Assembly: GCA_964454745.1 (NCBI GenBank)
Contig: CAYVUI010000005.1
Location: 1 to 62,140 of the forward strand
Length of the DNA: 62,140 bases
Reading direction: 5' to 3'
Source of the DNA: CAYVUI01 sp964454745
GTDB lineage: Bacteria; Planctomycetota; Phycisphaerae; Sedimentisphaerales; Anaerohalosphaeraceae
Translations under genes and position numbers: made by a program
The notes under the pieces: model-generated
Database searches by the model: none
The model's input: the letters and a program-made list of their open reading frames with translations, nothing else
Told to the model about the DNA's origin: nothing
In this document: piece by piece, positions 35,051-43,767 of the stretch
How positions within the stretch are numbered: position 1 is the stretch's first letter
Layout of the letters: every line of letters starts with the position of its first letter

Positions 35051-35290
35051 ATGAATGAGAATATGAAACTGTTGCCGCTTGTTGAAGCCGAAGGCAGGGA
35101 GTTTTTGGTGGATGTTCCCAATCGGGTGTTCAGGGATGCCGATAAACCCAACAATGTGGTCAAAATGCACTCTAAGGAAGGAAGAGATATAGTCAGGGAC
35201 ATACTCGGCCTGGAATGGCGGTCTTTTGGTGTTTATGGTAACAAGGAAGACGGACTCGAGGTATCAAATGCCGGAAGATCGGACTTGTAA
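35051..35290 (+). CDS. small protein of unknown function
   Basis: 79 aa from ATG 35051, with GGAGGT 7-12 nt upstream. Mixed alpha/beta sequence (EGREFLVDVPNRVFRD, ILGLEWRSFGVYG). The stop overlaps the next frame (TAATG). No family recognised. Confidence 0.5.
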   Translation: MNENMKLLPLVEAEGREFLVDVPNRVFRDADKPNNVVKMHSKEGRDIVRDILGLEWRSFGVYGNKEDGLEVSNAGRSDL

Positions 35291-35474
35291 TGCGTAGGAA
35301 GTAATTTCACAGCTTATCAAAGACGGCTGGAAGCTTCAGAAAGGCGGGCTTTCCTGCTTGGATGGGACGGTAGGAACAAACCTTTATAAAGACGGCGCGA
35401 TTATTATCATTTGGCAGGAGTTTTATCCTAATGAGGAATTTATCGAGCAGCAGTGGCCTGGGGAATTAGAATGA
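35290..35474 (+). pseudogene. small gene with one-base frameshift (HicA-like N-terminus)
   Basis: ATG 35290 is coupled to the previous stop as TAATG. After seven bases the frame is lost. Shifting one base after 35297 restores an open frame to TGA 35472-35474, and it reads EVISQLIKDGWKLQK. That opening is like HicA-type toxins (E-V-I-x-x-L-x-x-D-G-W) though the key GSHH loop is not seen. One missing base explains it. Confidence 0.45.
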
Positions 35475-35623
35475 GAGGCAAAGACCATTATTTTGAAAAG
35501 CACAGAAACTGTATGACCAGGATTATGAACCGCCATGAAATAGAAAAAGCAATTCAAGAAGTCAGAGGTGAAAGAGATTTCGATAAACGAATTAAGAAAA
35601 TCTGGGATAGGTTTATAAAATGA
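35471..35623 (+). CDS. 50-aa basic protein
   Basis: Starts at ATG 35471 overlapping the previous stop as ATGA, ends at TGA 35623. Basic and helical (HEIEKAIQEVRGERDFDKR). No family recognised; coupling supports a gene. Confidence 0.4.
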   Translation: MRGKDHYFEKHRNCMTRIMNRHEIEKAIQEVRGERDFDKRIKKIWDRFIK

Positions 35624-35657
35624 TATTCCTTAAATATACCCAAAAACATAAACGGTG

Positions 35658-35900
35658 ATGGCGATGGCTGATATGAAAAGATTTGCAAGAAAATGCAATT
35701 CTTGCGGGTTATTATTTAATGAAGGGTACTGTATTGAGGGAGGCGAAGAATATTACTGCTCCAGGCAATGTTTAAATACCAAATATTCAGATGAAGAATT
35801 TGAACGATTATATGATGAAGGCAACGGGGACAGTTATTATACCTGTTGGGAGTGTCAGGAAGATTACCAATATTATGAAGACGGCACAGAGATTGGATGA
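35658..35900 (+). CDS. small protein with two cysteine clusters
   Basis: About 80 aa. CNSCG and CSRQC flank YCIEGGEEYY near the N-terminus and CWEC lies later, so two zinc sites are possible. ATG 35658 or 35664 could be used; the GTG at 35655 is also open. Very acidic C-terminus (YDEGNGDSYY). Confidence 0.45.
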   Translation: MAMADMKRFARKCNSCGLLFNEGYCIEGGEEYYCSRQCLNTKYSDEEFERLYDEGNGDSYYTCWECQEDYQYYEDGTEIG

Positions 35901-35992
35901 AAAGATATAATTGACAGGCTTTCCGGTGAAATAAAAACCAATCTCACATTATTGCAGGAGAACTTACTTTTTGTGTCAGGATATTCGGCGAC

Positions 35993-36331
35993 TTAAACCT
36001 CTTGGGTTTAACAATCCCGCAATTTGCTGCTTTTTCATCAGTTTCGGGGAGGCTGCTGCTGTTTGAACCCCAAATTATGATTATCGGTTTTCAACAATAC
36101 TGCTCGAAGGCTTTCGAGCCATCAATTTTTCTGCGGAAAACCGATAATCATTTACGGAGTTCGAACTTCCGCTCCCTCCAGCCTGAAACTTCAAAAAAGA
36201 CACGACCGAAATGCGTGGCTGTCATTTTATACCGGCTGATTGCTATTAGGTTCCATGATAAACTTCACGTGCGGATTTATCCGCGCCACCCCGCCTCTCG
36301 TTAAGTTTGCCGAGAGGCGGAGGTGTCCACA
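35993..36331 (+). promoter_or_regulatory. structured leader RNA that buries the ribosome site of the next gene
   Basis: Three strong structures in a non-coding 430-bp stretch (35901-36331). (a) TTAAACC-tctt-GGGTTTAA, 35993-36010. (b) A long stem: 16 perfect pairs, 36077-36092 with 36136-36151, holding an inner hairpin GCTCGAA/TTCGAGC (36102-36119), and with outer AGTTTC/GAAACT pairing (36040/36185). (c) CACC-CCGCCTCTCG pairs with CGAGAGGCGG-A-GGTG (about 36287-36325). Structure (c) contains GGAGGTG, the ribosome site for ATG 36332. This is how a translational switch or attenuator would look. The long stem also has a T-arm-like hairpin (CGGAG-TTCGAAC-TTCCG, 36155-36171). Confidence 0.55.
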
Positions 36332-36898
36332 ATGGATGAAATATTTTATATTGAAGATGGTGTCGAGGTTCCGCCGCCAACGTTGTTCAAGCCATTGCGT
36401 AATAATGGCTATGGCAGTATTCAAGATTTGCCGGATGAGGAGCTTGCTAGCCCACAAGAGCTTGAACACATCGCATTTCTGATGGATTATGAGCCGGTGC
36501 TTTTATTACCTAAACCGAAAGCAGCAAAGTACAATCCTGCCCTGAACTGGTCGAATCCGGATTATAATGCCTTTTTAAGTACCGATTTTGACAGGATTAT
36601 GCCGGAGTTTGATAAGTTGCGATACAAAGCAGATAAGCTTAAGGAGCAGCTAAATGATGTCATGATTACGGTTGCCGTCATGAACGAAAAAATACAAAAG
36701 AAAGTCAAATACAAGCTTCTGCGTTGGATCAGAGACGGCAGAATTGAGCCGGACCAGATTAAAGATTGCCAGATATGGCAGCTTGCCAAATACTATAAAA
36801 GGGCACTTTTCTTAAAGAAGGAAATTTTGCGGCTCCAGGATGCACGCTGTAAACGGCAGCAGCAGGCTTGCGAAAAGTGGCTTAAAAAACTGGATTAG
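36332..36898 (+). CDS. helical protein of unknown function
   Basis: 188 aa from ATG 36332 (GGAGGTG about 9 nt upstream, within a hairpin; a GTG at 36323 is also in frame). The N-terminal third is Pro/Leu-rich (VPPPTLFKPL, LPDEELASPQELEHI), the rest is charged helix (DKLRYKADKLKEQLNDV, LQDARCKRQQQACEKWL). No family recognised. It follows the structured leader. Confidence 0.55.
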   Translation: MDEIFYIEDGVEVPPPTLFKPLRNNGYGSIQDLPDEELASPQELEHIAFLMDYEPVLLLPKPKAAKYNPALNWSNPDYNAFLSTDFDRIMPEFDKLRYKADKLKEQLNDVMITVAVMNEKIQKKVKYKLLRWIRDGRIEPDQIKDCQIWQLAKYYKRALFLKKEILRLQDARCKRQQQACEKWLKKLD

Positions 36899-36946
36899 TT
36901 TCATCTTTTTCGTTTCCTTTTGATTTACCGAGGTGGTTATTATGGC

Positions 36947-37075
36947 ATGATATTCGTCTTTTATTCGGATGCTATATGGGTGGAATTTACAGGTAATTTC
37001 GCCGCCCTGCCTGTCCCGTGGATGGGCGGCCCTGGGTATTCAAGATGTCCTGCTTATGGGGTGTCCCAAGGATGA
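36947..37075 (+). CDS. possible 42-aa protein
   Basis: ATG 36947 follows the junction motif GAGGTGGTTATT by about 10 nt; the frame ends at TGA 37073-37075. A competing ATG at 36942 stops after one codon. Gly/Pro-rich (VPWMGGPGYSRC). Weak support. Confidence 0.25.
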   Translation: MIFVFYSDAIWVEFTGNFAALPVPWMGGPGYSRCPAYGVSQG

Positions 37076-37175
37076 GATTAGGATGTAAAAAGTCTGTTGA
37101 AAGTCTGTGAAAAGGATGAGGTTATGTAGTTATGGTATGTCGTGAATAGTGAAATAAATCAGTGGGTGTAAGGTG

Positions 37176-37248
37176 AAATTGCCTTCGGCAATTTGGTGGA
37201 TTTCCGCTTCGCTTTAATCCCCCGTCCGGGGCTGTTGCAAAGCCCCGG
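37176..37248. repeat. two adjacent perfect hairpins
   Basis: AAATTGCC-TTC-GGCAATTT (37176-37194) and CCGGGGCT-GTTGCAA-AGCCCCGG (37226-37248). They lie in a 540-bp stretch (37076-37615) where no gene was found. They could be a REP-like element or a structured RNA. Confidence 0.5.
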
Positions 37249-37615
37249 TGTATCGGTGTATTCATATTATGATTCATTATTTGAAAGTGAGGTGGGATGG
37301 TGACAGGATGTCGGGATAGATAAAGATATAAATGTATCCGCCTCAGGTATGCTCGTGAGGACGCCTCGTCCGGCCTTCGATTTTCTTTTTCAGCCGGCAA
37401 TTTAATATCATATTCAGACATTCATTGATAGTGAAGTTTGTCCATTGATCGTAGAATAAGCGGTCAAATGTGATGTAATTCATTATCCAGGAGTGGTGGA
37501 TAGTGAAAGTGTTGTATTTATAAGAAGTTATCGTAAGAAATTAATTCAGTATCCAGCAAAAAGTAATAAAATCCGAATGCGGATAGCGAATGAAATGCTT
37601 ACCTGTCTTAACAAT

Positions 37616-37798
37616 TCAGCCACGAAACAGACACTCACCGCAGGTCTGGGCCACCCACCTCTCAAACTCCAGTGCTGCTAAAAGTGTCTCCTTTTCTTCA
37701 GAGGGAGCCCTCGCAAAAGCAGTGCTGAAAGCCGCAACTTTTTGTCTTGAATTCGCCTCGATTATCCGAAGGAAATGGTCTTTTTGTTTGCTCATCAT
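37616..37798 (-). CDS. small helical protein
   Basis: 60 aa (59 if the second ATG, 37795, is used) with GAGGTGAG just upstream. Helical, charged (SRQKVAAFSTAFARAPSEEKETLLAALEF). It diverges from the HerA gene pair. Function unknown; possibly a small regulator. Confidence 0.45.
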   Translation of the reverse strand: MMSKQKDHFLRIIEANSRQKVAAFSTAFARAPSEEKETLLAALEFERWVAQTCGECLFRG

Positions 37799-37952
37799 TA
37801 CTCACCTCATTGATTGTGGCATAGTTTTGTCTTTATAAAATGTGCGCTTATTGGCCCCTCGACATCCCTACTTTGAAGTAGCGACTAAAACCGAAAAGTA
37901 TTTAAATAAGAGCGTATTTACCACCCTCAAGGAGCAATCTTTGGGGTGCCAA

Positions 37953-38567
37953 ATGGAACAAAATTATTCGCTGTCGCAAGGGCCGGTATTAGGTGCCGGG
38001 TATATGCCGTATTTTTATCAATCGGGTAAGTTTTTACTCTATAACCTCCCGCATAAAAGTCTTAATTCTGGAGAATTTGTAGCCAGTAAAAGCTACGACT
38101 TTACCTCCGACATAGTGCCTAAAAACTCCCGGTCGAAACAACCCACTGTCGAAGATATTCTCCGTAAGGGGTACTTTGCCATCCCCAATTCAGAACCGGA
38201 AACGGCATTGATTTCGGACAAAACTCATACCACAAAATTGGGGCTGGGAGACATTATCAATCAGATCCGGGACCGCTATTTGATCTATGAAAAAAACATG
38301 TATCAAATCGAGATGAGCAAATGCTATGCGGTCAGCTCTCAAATGGCGGTTGAAGCCTCAAGAGGCGGTGTTCGAACCAGCAGTCGTGAGGCATACAGTC
38401 TGACCAAAAATATCGGCGAATTATACCTGCAGCAGAATGAGGAACGAAGGAGCTTGTGGGCCGATATATCCCGGCTAAAACAGGCCCTTCCCGAGCAGGC
38501 CCAGAGTTATCTGTCCAGCTATCGTAAATTATCTATTCTTGAAGACGCGGCGGGTGACGACCTGTGA
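37953..38567 (+). CDS. partner of the second HerA-like ATPase
   Basis: 204 aa from ATG 37953 (TTTGGGGTG upstream). An N-terminal aromatic stretch (VLGAGYMPYFYQSGKFLLYNLP) precedes a helical half (IINQIRDRYLIYEKNMYQIEM, NIGELYLQQNEERRSLWADI). No family recognised. Its stop overlaps the HerA start (GTGA), so the two are coupled and are probably functional partners, as NurA and HerA are, although no NurA motif is seen. Confidence 0.6.
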   Translation: MEQNYSLSQGPVLGAGYMPYFYQSGKFLLYNLPHKSLNSGEFVASKSYDFTSDIVPKNSRSKQPTVEDILRKGYFAIPNSEPETALISDKTHTTKLGLGDIINQIRDRYLIYEKNMYQIEMSKCYAVSSQMAVEASRGGVRTSSREAYSLTKNIGELYLQQNEERRSLWADISRLKQALPEQAQSYLSSYRKLSILEDAAGDDL

Positions 38568-40684
38568 AAGAAGCCGTCAGGGAGCTTTGCCGCAGGCTCA
38601 AGCCGGTACTTGGCAAAAGAATAGATCGGCTTTGGCAGGCATACCTTGCTGATTCCGACATGGCAGGCCGGGCTGATATAGAAAATACCCTTGAATTGCT
38701 GGCAGCCAAACATCTAAATAGCAATTATGATTTCGACAGATCCCCTTTTGCGCCCCCTACAAAGCAGTTTGCCTCTGCCGGGGATATCGAACTTGGCGCT
38801 GTTAGCTACGCCGATAAGAAGCTATATCCGTTCTTTTTCAAGAGCAACAGGCTAAAGGAACATATTTTAGTAGCGGGCAGAAGCGGGTCTGGCAAGACGA
38901 ATCTGACGTTTGTGCTTATGTCGGGAATTATCAGTCGCGGCATTAAAGTATTGGCACTTGACTGGAAACGCGGGTACAGGGATCTGCTAAGCCTATATCC
39001 TCAGCTTCGAATCTATACCGTTGGCAGAGATATTGCACCTTTACGTTTCAATCCACTTATTCCTCCTGCCGGATGTGAGCCTCATATCTGGATCAAGCTG
39101 ATCGTGGATGTGATTGCCTCCGCCTATCTCGGAGGTGAAGGAGTTATAAGCTTGTTAGTGGCAGGGCTGGATCATTTATACAGAGAAGCCGGTATATTTG
39201 ACGGCAAGTACAACCGTTTTCCTACAATCCAGGATTTATTGGCTTGGCTTCGCACTACCAAGCTCAAGGGCAGAGCGGCAATGTGGAAGGCTTCGGCAGA
39301 AAGAATCCTGCTTGCAATGACATATGGTGAGTTTGGGGCGGTTCTCAATACCAATGACAACAGCCATATCGCTGAATTGCTGAATCATAACGTAGTCTTA
39401 GAGATGGATGGCTTGAGCTCGGCTTCGGACAAGGTCATGTTCTCAGAAGCGCTAACCCTGTATCTGTACCGCTGGCGTCTCGCTCAGGGCCCGCAACATA
39501 AACTGACCAATATGATCATCCTTGAAGAGGCCCATAATCTGCTGCTGAAAAAAAACACCGAAACCAAAGAATCGGTCCTCGAAACATCAATCCGAATGAT
39601 ACGGCAGTACGGAATGGGCTATGTGTTTGTGGACCAGTCTGCATCATTGCTGTCAAAAGTGGCCTTTGCCAATAGCTATGCGACCATCGCATTGAGCCAG
39701 AAGTTAAAATCGGATGTATCTGCGATTGCATCAGCGATGAATTTGGCTGATGATCAGAAGCAAGCCATGAATACCTTACCTGTTGGGACAGCGATTGTCA
39801 GGCTAGCCGATGAATACCCGGAGGCATTTCTTGTTAAAATCCGTAAGTTCCCGATTACAGAAGGCAGCATCCCTGATTCAGCGATTAAAGACAAATGGGC
39901 AGCTTTTAACAGCCATTCCGCCTCAAATAGAAATATACAGACTCCTTCAGAAGCAGTTTCGGCTATTTCAGCCACGGATAATAATGAAAAAACGAATCGG
40001 AATAACCATAAAAATCGCACCGATATAGATACCCACCCACCATCCCCACAGGAGACAATCAATAGAGAAAACTCTGCTATTGATACCAATCCACCCTGTA
40101 ATAAACTAAACAGAGAAGAACTACGGTTTTTATCTGATGTTGCTGCCCGACCGCTCTCTACAACTGTAACCCGCTATAACCGGCTAAACCTCTCCCGAAG
40201 GAGGGGCAATGCCATCCGCCAGGCCCTTGCGGCCGGCGACCTGATCCAAGCAGTAACCATCCCCACACGTTCAGGTCAGATTGTTTTATACAAGCTAACT
40301 GAAAACGGCAGAGGCGTTTGTGAATCCGAACATATCGATCCTGGACCCTGCAGCCGCGAAAGCCTGGAACACAAATATTGGGTCAGGCAAGCCGCTAAAG
40401 ACTATGAGAAAAAAGGATTTGAGGTAAAATATGAACACCCGGTCAAAGGCAACGGCGCCGTTGATCTCCTGGCAGTCAAGGTAGGTAAGCAGATTGCCAT
40501 AGAAGTCGAGACAGGAAAATCCGATATCAAAAATAATATCGAAAAGATCGTCAATTATGACTTTGATAAAATAGTGATCATAGCAACTAACCCAACGGCT
40601 TCAAGTAAATGCCAGAAGGTTATTTGCAATATTGAAAATAAAAATACTGAAATTGAATTCTTAACCTGGCTGGATATATCGTAG
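38564..40684 (+). CDS. HerA-type translocase ATPase fused to a restriction-endonuclease-like domain
   Basis: 706 aa, GTG start 38564 overlapping the previous stop. Walker A GRSGSGKT (105-112), a VLALDWKRGYRDLL strand (129-142) and Walker B NMIILEEAHNLL (316-327) define a HerA/DUF87-like ATPase. Residues about 510-590 look like a winged helix. The C-terminal about 110 residues, GNGAVDLLAV then KQIAIEVETGKSD, match the D ... E-x-(T/K) core of PD-(D/E)xK nucleases with a following Lys (ETGK). It could pump and cut DNA. The product of 23709-25808 has the same plan but its nuclease core is altered. Confidence 0.82.
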   Translation: MKEAVRELCRRLKPVLGKRIDRLWQAYLADSDMAGRADIENTLELLAAKHLNSNYDFDRSPFAPPTKQFASAGDIELGAVSYADKKLYPFFFKSNRLKEHILVAGRSGSGKTNLTFVLMSGIISRGIKVLALDWKRGYRDLLSLYPQLRIYTVGRDIAPLRFNPLIPPAGCEPHIWIKLIVDVIASAYLGGEGVISLLVAGLDHLYREAGIFDGKYNRFPTIQDLLAWLRTTKLKGRAAMWKASAERILLAMTYGEFGAVLNTNDNSHIAELLNHNVVLEMDGLSSASDKVMFSEALTLYLYRWRLAQGPQHKLTNMIILEEAHNLLLKKNTETKESVLETSIRMIRQYGMGYVFVDQSASLLSKVAFANSYATIALSQKLKSDVSAIASAMNLADDQKQAMNTLPVGTAIVRLADEYPEAFLVKIRKFPITEGSIPDSAIKDKWAAFNSHSASNRNIQTPSEAVSAISATDNNEKTNRNNHKNRTDIDTHPPSPQETINRENSAIDTNPPCNKLNREELRFLSDVAARPLSTTVTRYNRLNLSRRRGNAIRQALAAGDLIQAVTIPTRSGQIVLYKLTENGRGVCESEHIDPGPCSRESLEHKYWVRQAAKDYEKKGFEVKYEHPVKGNGAVDLLAVKVGKQIAIEVETGKSDIKNNIEKIVNYDFDKIVIIATNPTASSKCQKVICNIENKNTEIEFLTWLDIS

Positions 40685-40700
40685 TTCTAATGCTTTCCAA

Positions 40701-40976
40701 TTAAGAAATAGACGCAGTTCTATTACGTATAAGAGCATCGACAGTTCCCGGCGGATTGAATTTGACATTCGTCACATTCATCGCCAAAAGCAGGCTGTTG
40801 GCACAATCATAATGTCTAACCGCCCAACGGATAGGAACGGACTCACACGGAAAGGATTTTTTCTCAGCGCACTGACATTCAATTGCCGGTTTCGTTACAA
40901 TCAGCGATGTCAGGACCACGTTGACTGCCAACAAGAGCCCTGCTGCTATAAATAATATTTTGTGGATTTTTTTCAT
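40701..40976 (-). CDS. small membrane-anchored protein
   Basis: 91 aa with one N-terminal hydrophobic segment (KILFIAAGLLLAVNVVLTSLIV) and then an extracytoplasmic-type part with ECQCAEKKSFPC, perhaps a disulfide or metal site. Its start overlaps the stop of the next gene upstream (40973-41437) by 4 bp. Function unknown. Confidence 0.5.
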   Translation of the reverse strand: MKKIHKILFIAAGLLLAVNVVLTSLIVTKPAIECQCAEKKSFPCESVPIRWAVRHYDCANSLLLAMNVTNVKFNPPGTVDALIRNRTASIS

Positions 40977-41437
40977 TTGAACTCACCTCGATCGTTCTCA
41001 TCAGCGGTGTGCACCACTGCCCGCATTGCATCCGTCAAACTGATGAAAATTTCATCTTTTTCTTTTGAGCTTGAATTCTTATCCCGTAGGGAAGCGGTTT
41101 TCACTGCTAACTTTTTCAGGGCTGCTTCAAATCGGCTGGACAACTTCCATCCAGACTGACCGCCATAACGCGTATTAAAACTGCTGACATGTTCGATCAG
41201 CCCAAACCGTGATAACTTGCTGCGAGTGCGTTCTAAAATTCTTCTGGAAACAACGTATTTGTCCTGGATAAAGTTCAGGCTTGATAGTATAATGCTGTCA
41301 GTCCATTTAAGCTCGAAAAGAATACAGGCGGCGGCGTGTTGTTGATTGCGATTACCGGGAAAGAGCATATCGACTAAGTCAGAGTAGTCAGCAATATCTT
41401 TTCGGTAATTGAAGTGAATTTTGGTGTATTCCGGCAT
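40973..41437 (-). CDS. winged-helix-like protein
   Basis: 154 aa. IQDKYVVSRRILERTRSKLSRFGLIEHV is a winged-helix recognition pattern, followed by a GGQSGWKLSSRFEAAL wing. Ends in an acidic tail. Probably a transcription regulator or replication factor. It is coupled to the small membrane protein downstream. ATG 41437 start. Confidence 0.55.
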   Translation of the reverse strand: MPEYTKIHFNYRKDIADYSDLVDMLFPGNRNQQHAAACILFELKWTDSIILSSLNFIQDKYVVSRRILERTRSKLSRFGLIEHVSSFNTRYGGQSGWKLSSRFEAALKKLAVKTASLRDKNSSSKEKDEIFISLTDAMRAVVHTADENDRGEFK

Positions 41438-41729
41438 GTTACATTCTCCCCCCTGCCTTTTTGATGTAAATAGGGCCTTGGACGCGGGACATGGATGTCA
41501 AAGCCATGTTAAAAAAAGATGGGCATGTATTTATAATTTTCGGTTTGCACCGGGAATGCGGTTAATTGGTCGGCGGAGCCATCAATAAGGTGGATTAGTC
41601 GCCAAGTTCTTTCTTACAGATGGCTTTTATATAAGAAACAGCCAAGACCATTTCGGAGGGTTAATCACTTGTCATTCTTATGTACCAATGATCACCTGCA
41701 TTATATTTTTCTCATCGTCGCTGGAACAC
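41438..41729. other. 292-bp stretch, probable IS margin
   Basis: No gene. The left end of the adjoining insertion sequence should lie here, but no terminal inverted repeat matching the right side was found. Confidence 0.35.
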
Positions 41730-42854
41730 CTAAGCAACCCTTTTATAGCTTTTCAAAAGCCCGCCAAGAAAATCTTTCCGAGTTACATTACCAAGATTTA
41801 CATTCGGTGGGTGCTCACCCTGCCGCTTGCCCCCCAGATTATACTCAGCGGGAATTCGATTTTCAATGCCTTGATGCGGCCGATGTTCGTTAAAAAATAT
41901 TCCATAAAAATCAAGTACACATTGTAATCGATTCAAGCCAAAGATGAGTAAATGATCCAGGCACTCACCCTTAAATTTGTTCACAATCGCCTCTGCATGG
42001 GCATTCGCGTTTGGTGCTCCAAATGGAGTTTTAACCGTTTCTATGCCGGAAGACTTTAAAAGAGCATCCATCCCCTCTGGATACAACATATCATTATCCC
42101 GAAGAAAGAACCGAGGCTCAATATGCTGCTCTTCACATGCCCAAAGAACATGGCGTATTTGTTGCTTAATCCAGTGATTCGTTGGAGAAAAGGTTGCTCG
42201 GGCCAGAACAACTCTTCGAGTCTGCAAATGAATCACAAAGAAAACATAGGCTGTGGTCAGACCTCTAAACGTCCAGACTTCTTTTTGAAACAGATCCGCA
42301 CACAAGAATACGGATTCATGCCTGGCTAAGAATTCCCGCCATGATAGTCCTTTTCTCTCCGGTGAGCACGGCAACCCATTTCTTCGCAGGATATTGGCAA
42401 CACTGCTCTTAGAGATCGTTATCTCAAGCTTCTGTAATTCACCCTGAATCCGGGCATAGCCCCATTCGTTTTCACGAGCCATTCGACAGACAAGCTGCTC
42501 GATATCTAAGGCAATCTTCGGTCGGCCCGGATTGTTCTTTCGGCGGTCAGAGTAATCCCATTTCTCTTGTTCAAGTCTTCGCTGCCAGGCTAAAATCGTT
42601 TTGGGCTGGACAATCTTGACAACTTGTTCCATTAACTCCCTTCCCATTGCCACGGCTGCTTCTACCAAGGTACGGCGTTCATCATCAGTAAAAACAATTC
42701 GCTTGTTGATTTTGGACTTGAGAATCTTGTTTTCCTGGCGGAGATATTCGTTCTGAAGCGTCAGCTCCCGACATAACAACCGTGTGATCATCGCAATGAT
42801 CGGTACATTAAGCCATTTATTCGTCACCGTTGTGTTCACTGAATTTTCCATCAC
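41730..42854 (-). mobile_element. insertion sequence transposase (integrase-core DDE, IS481/IS3-like)
   Basis: 374 aa. An N-terminal helix-turn-helix region (VQPKTILAWQRRLEQEKWDY, KSSVANILRRNGL) precedes the DDE integrase core: Asp187 (FLCADLFQ), Asp253 (FLRDND) and Glu288 (ANAHAEAIVNKFK), followed by GIFFNEHRPHQGI. Intact, so it may be mobile. It lies immediately beside the truncated integrase of the 37.8-kb element and probably caused or accompanied the loss of its C-terminus. Confidence 0.85.
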
Positions 42855-42888
42855 AAAAATTTATCACAACTTCTTGATTTTTCAAGAA

Positions 42889-43416
42889 TTAAATGGTATC
42901 TTGATAACATAATTCCAGTGAGCTACATATATTTACACCGGACGGGTTAGCTGTTTTTGGTTTAATATCATCCTGAACTAACCTGTCCTGGATAAAGTTA
43001 CTGATCATGCCTGAAGAGATATCTTCCAACTTGCGGACAGGGATGTGCCTATTTTTTCGCCTGTCTTTAATTATCGGCAACTCAACATTATTTCTGCGGT
43101 ATTTTTTCGGAACATTACTCCCGAGCTGAAGTGCCTCACAGCAAGGCCCAAAGAATCCCCTGAGATAAGAGATATCATTTTTAGCGCTTTTTTGAGTTCT
43201 GGTTTTCAACAGGTACTCACAAAACGACTGAAGAAAAGGGGCCACTGGTGTCGAGGATGGCTCCGTTAACTGATCGGTAACTTCAAGCGCTTCAAGCTTT
43301 TTTTTCTTATCAAGAGCCACACGTTCATTGGTGGTCTTTAATGATCTACAAACGGATTTCCCCCCAACCAAATAGTGTATCCACCAAGTTTTACCGCGTT
43401 TGTAAATACTCGCCAT
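42889..43416 (-). pseudogene. truncated tyrosine integrase of the 37.8-kb element
   Basis: The N-terminal arm and core-binding parts align with the 392-aa integrase at 4473 (MASIYKRGKTWWIHYLVGG and VQDDIKPKTAN against SRGLAPKTAN). Homology stops at KPKTAN near 42950; about 20 unrelated codons follow. The whole catalytic domain is missing. ATG 43416 is chosen for its GAAAGAAGG site. Without a catalytic domain the element cannot excise on its own, unless the left neighbour's integrase acts on it. Confidence 0.8.
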
Positions 43417-43505
43417 GGCCTTCTTCCTTTCCAAGAAAAAGTTTACCATAGCCTGCCCGATTCCCACATAAAGATGGGTGATGTGGTAATGACAACTCCA
43501 TTTTT

Positions 43506-43523
43506 TGCTACATTTTTGCTACA
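43506..43523. repeat. TGCTACA repeats at the right end of the element
   Basis: TGCTACA at 43506 and 43517 matches the triple repeat at 5943-5969 at the other end. Both sets lie just inside the 44-bp attachment repeats and are candidate integrase arm sites. Confidence 0.5.
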
Positions 43524-43538
43524 GTCACATCTAACTAC

Positions 43539-43568
43539 AAAAAAAGGGACAAGCTAAATACTTGTCCC
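43539..43568 (-). terminator. tRNA-fMet terminator
   Basis: GGGACAAG (43546-43553) pairs perfectly with CTTGTCCC (43561-43568); on the minus strand a T tract follows. It is 16 nt beyond the tRNA 3' end. Confidence 0.8.
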
Positions 43569-43581
43569 TGCATGACTTATG

Positions 43582-43657
<76 letters not shown>

Positions 43658-43767
43658 ACAATATTTTCGAGTACTCCAAAACCAAACAGAGCACTTTTTA
43701 ATCTAATCTTACAGTAACAAATTTATTTCATTTCTGCAACCGTTGAATGCCAAGATTGAGAAGAATA

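Noticed and set aside
36040..36190. tmRNA or integron attC site
   Set aside because: T-arm-like hairpin and closing pairs are suggestive, but there is no tag frame, no D-arm equivalent and no attC core consensus; kept only as a structured leader.
31301..37075. Integron gene-cassette array
   Set aside because: Small genes and hairpins suggested it, but most genes overlap or are coupled without any attC-like site between them, and no IntI is present.
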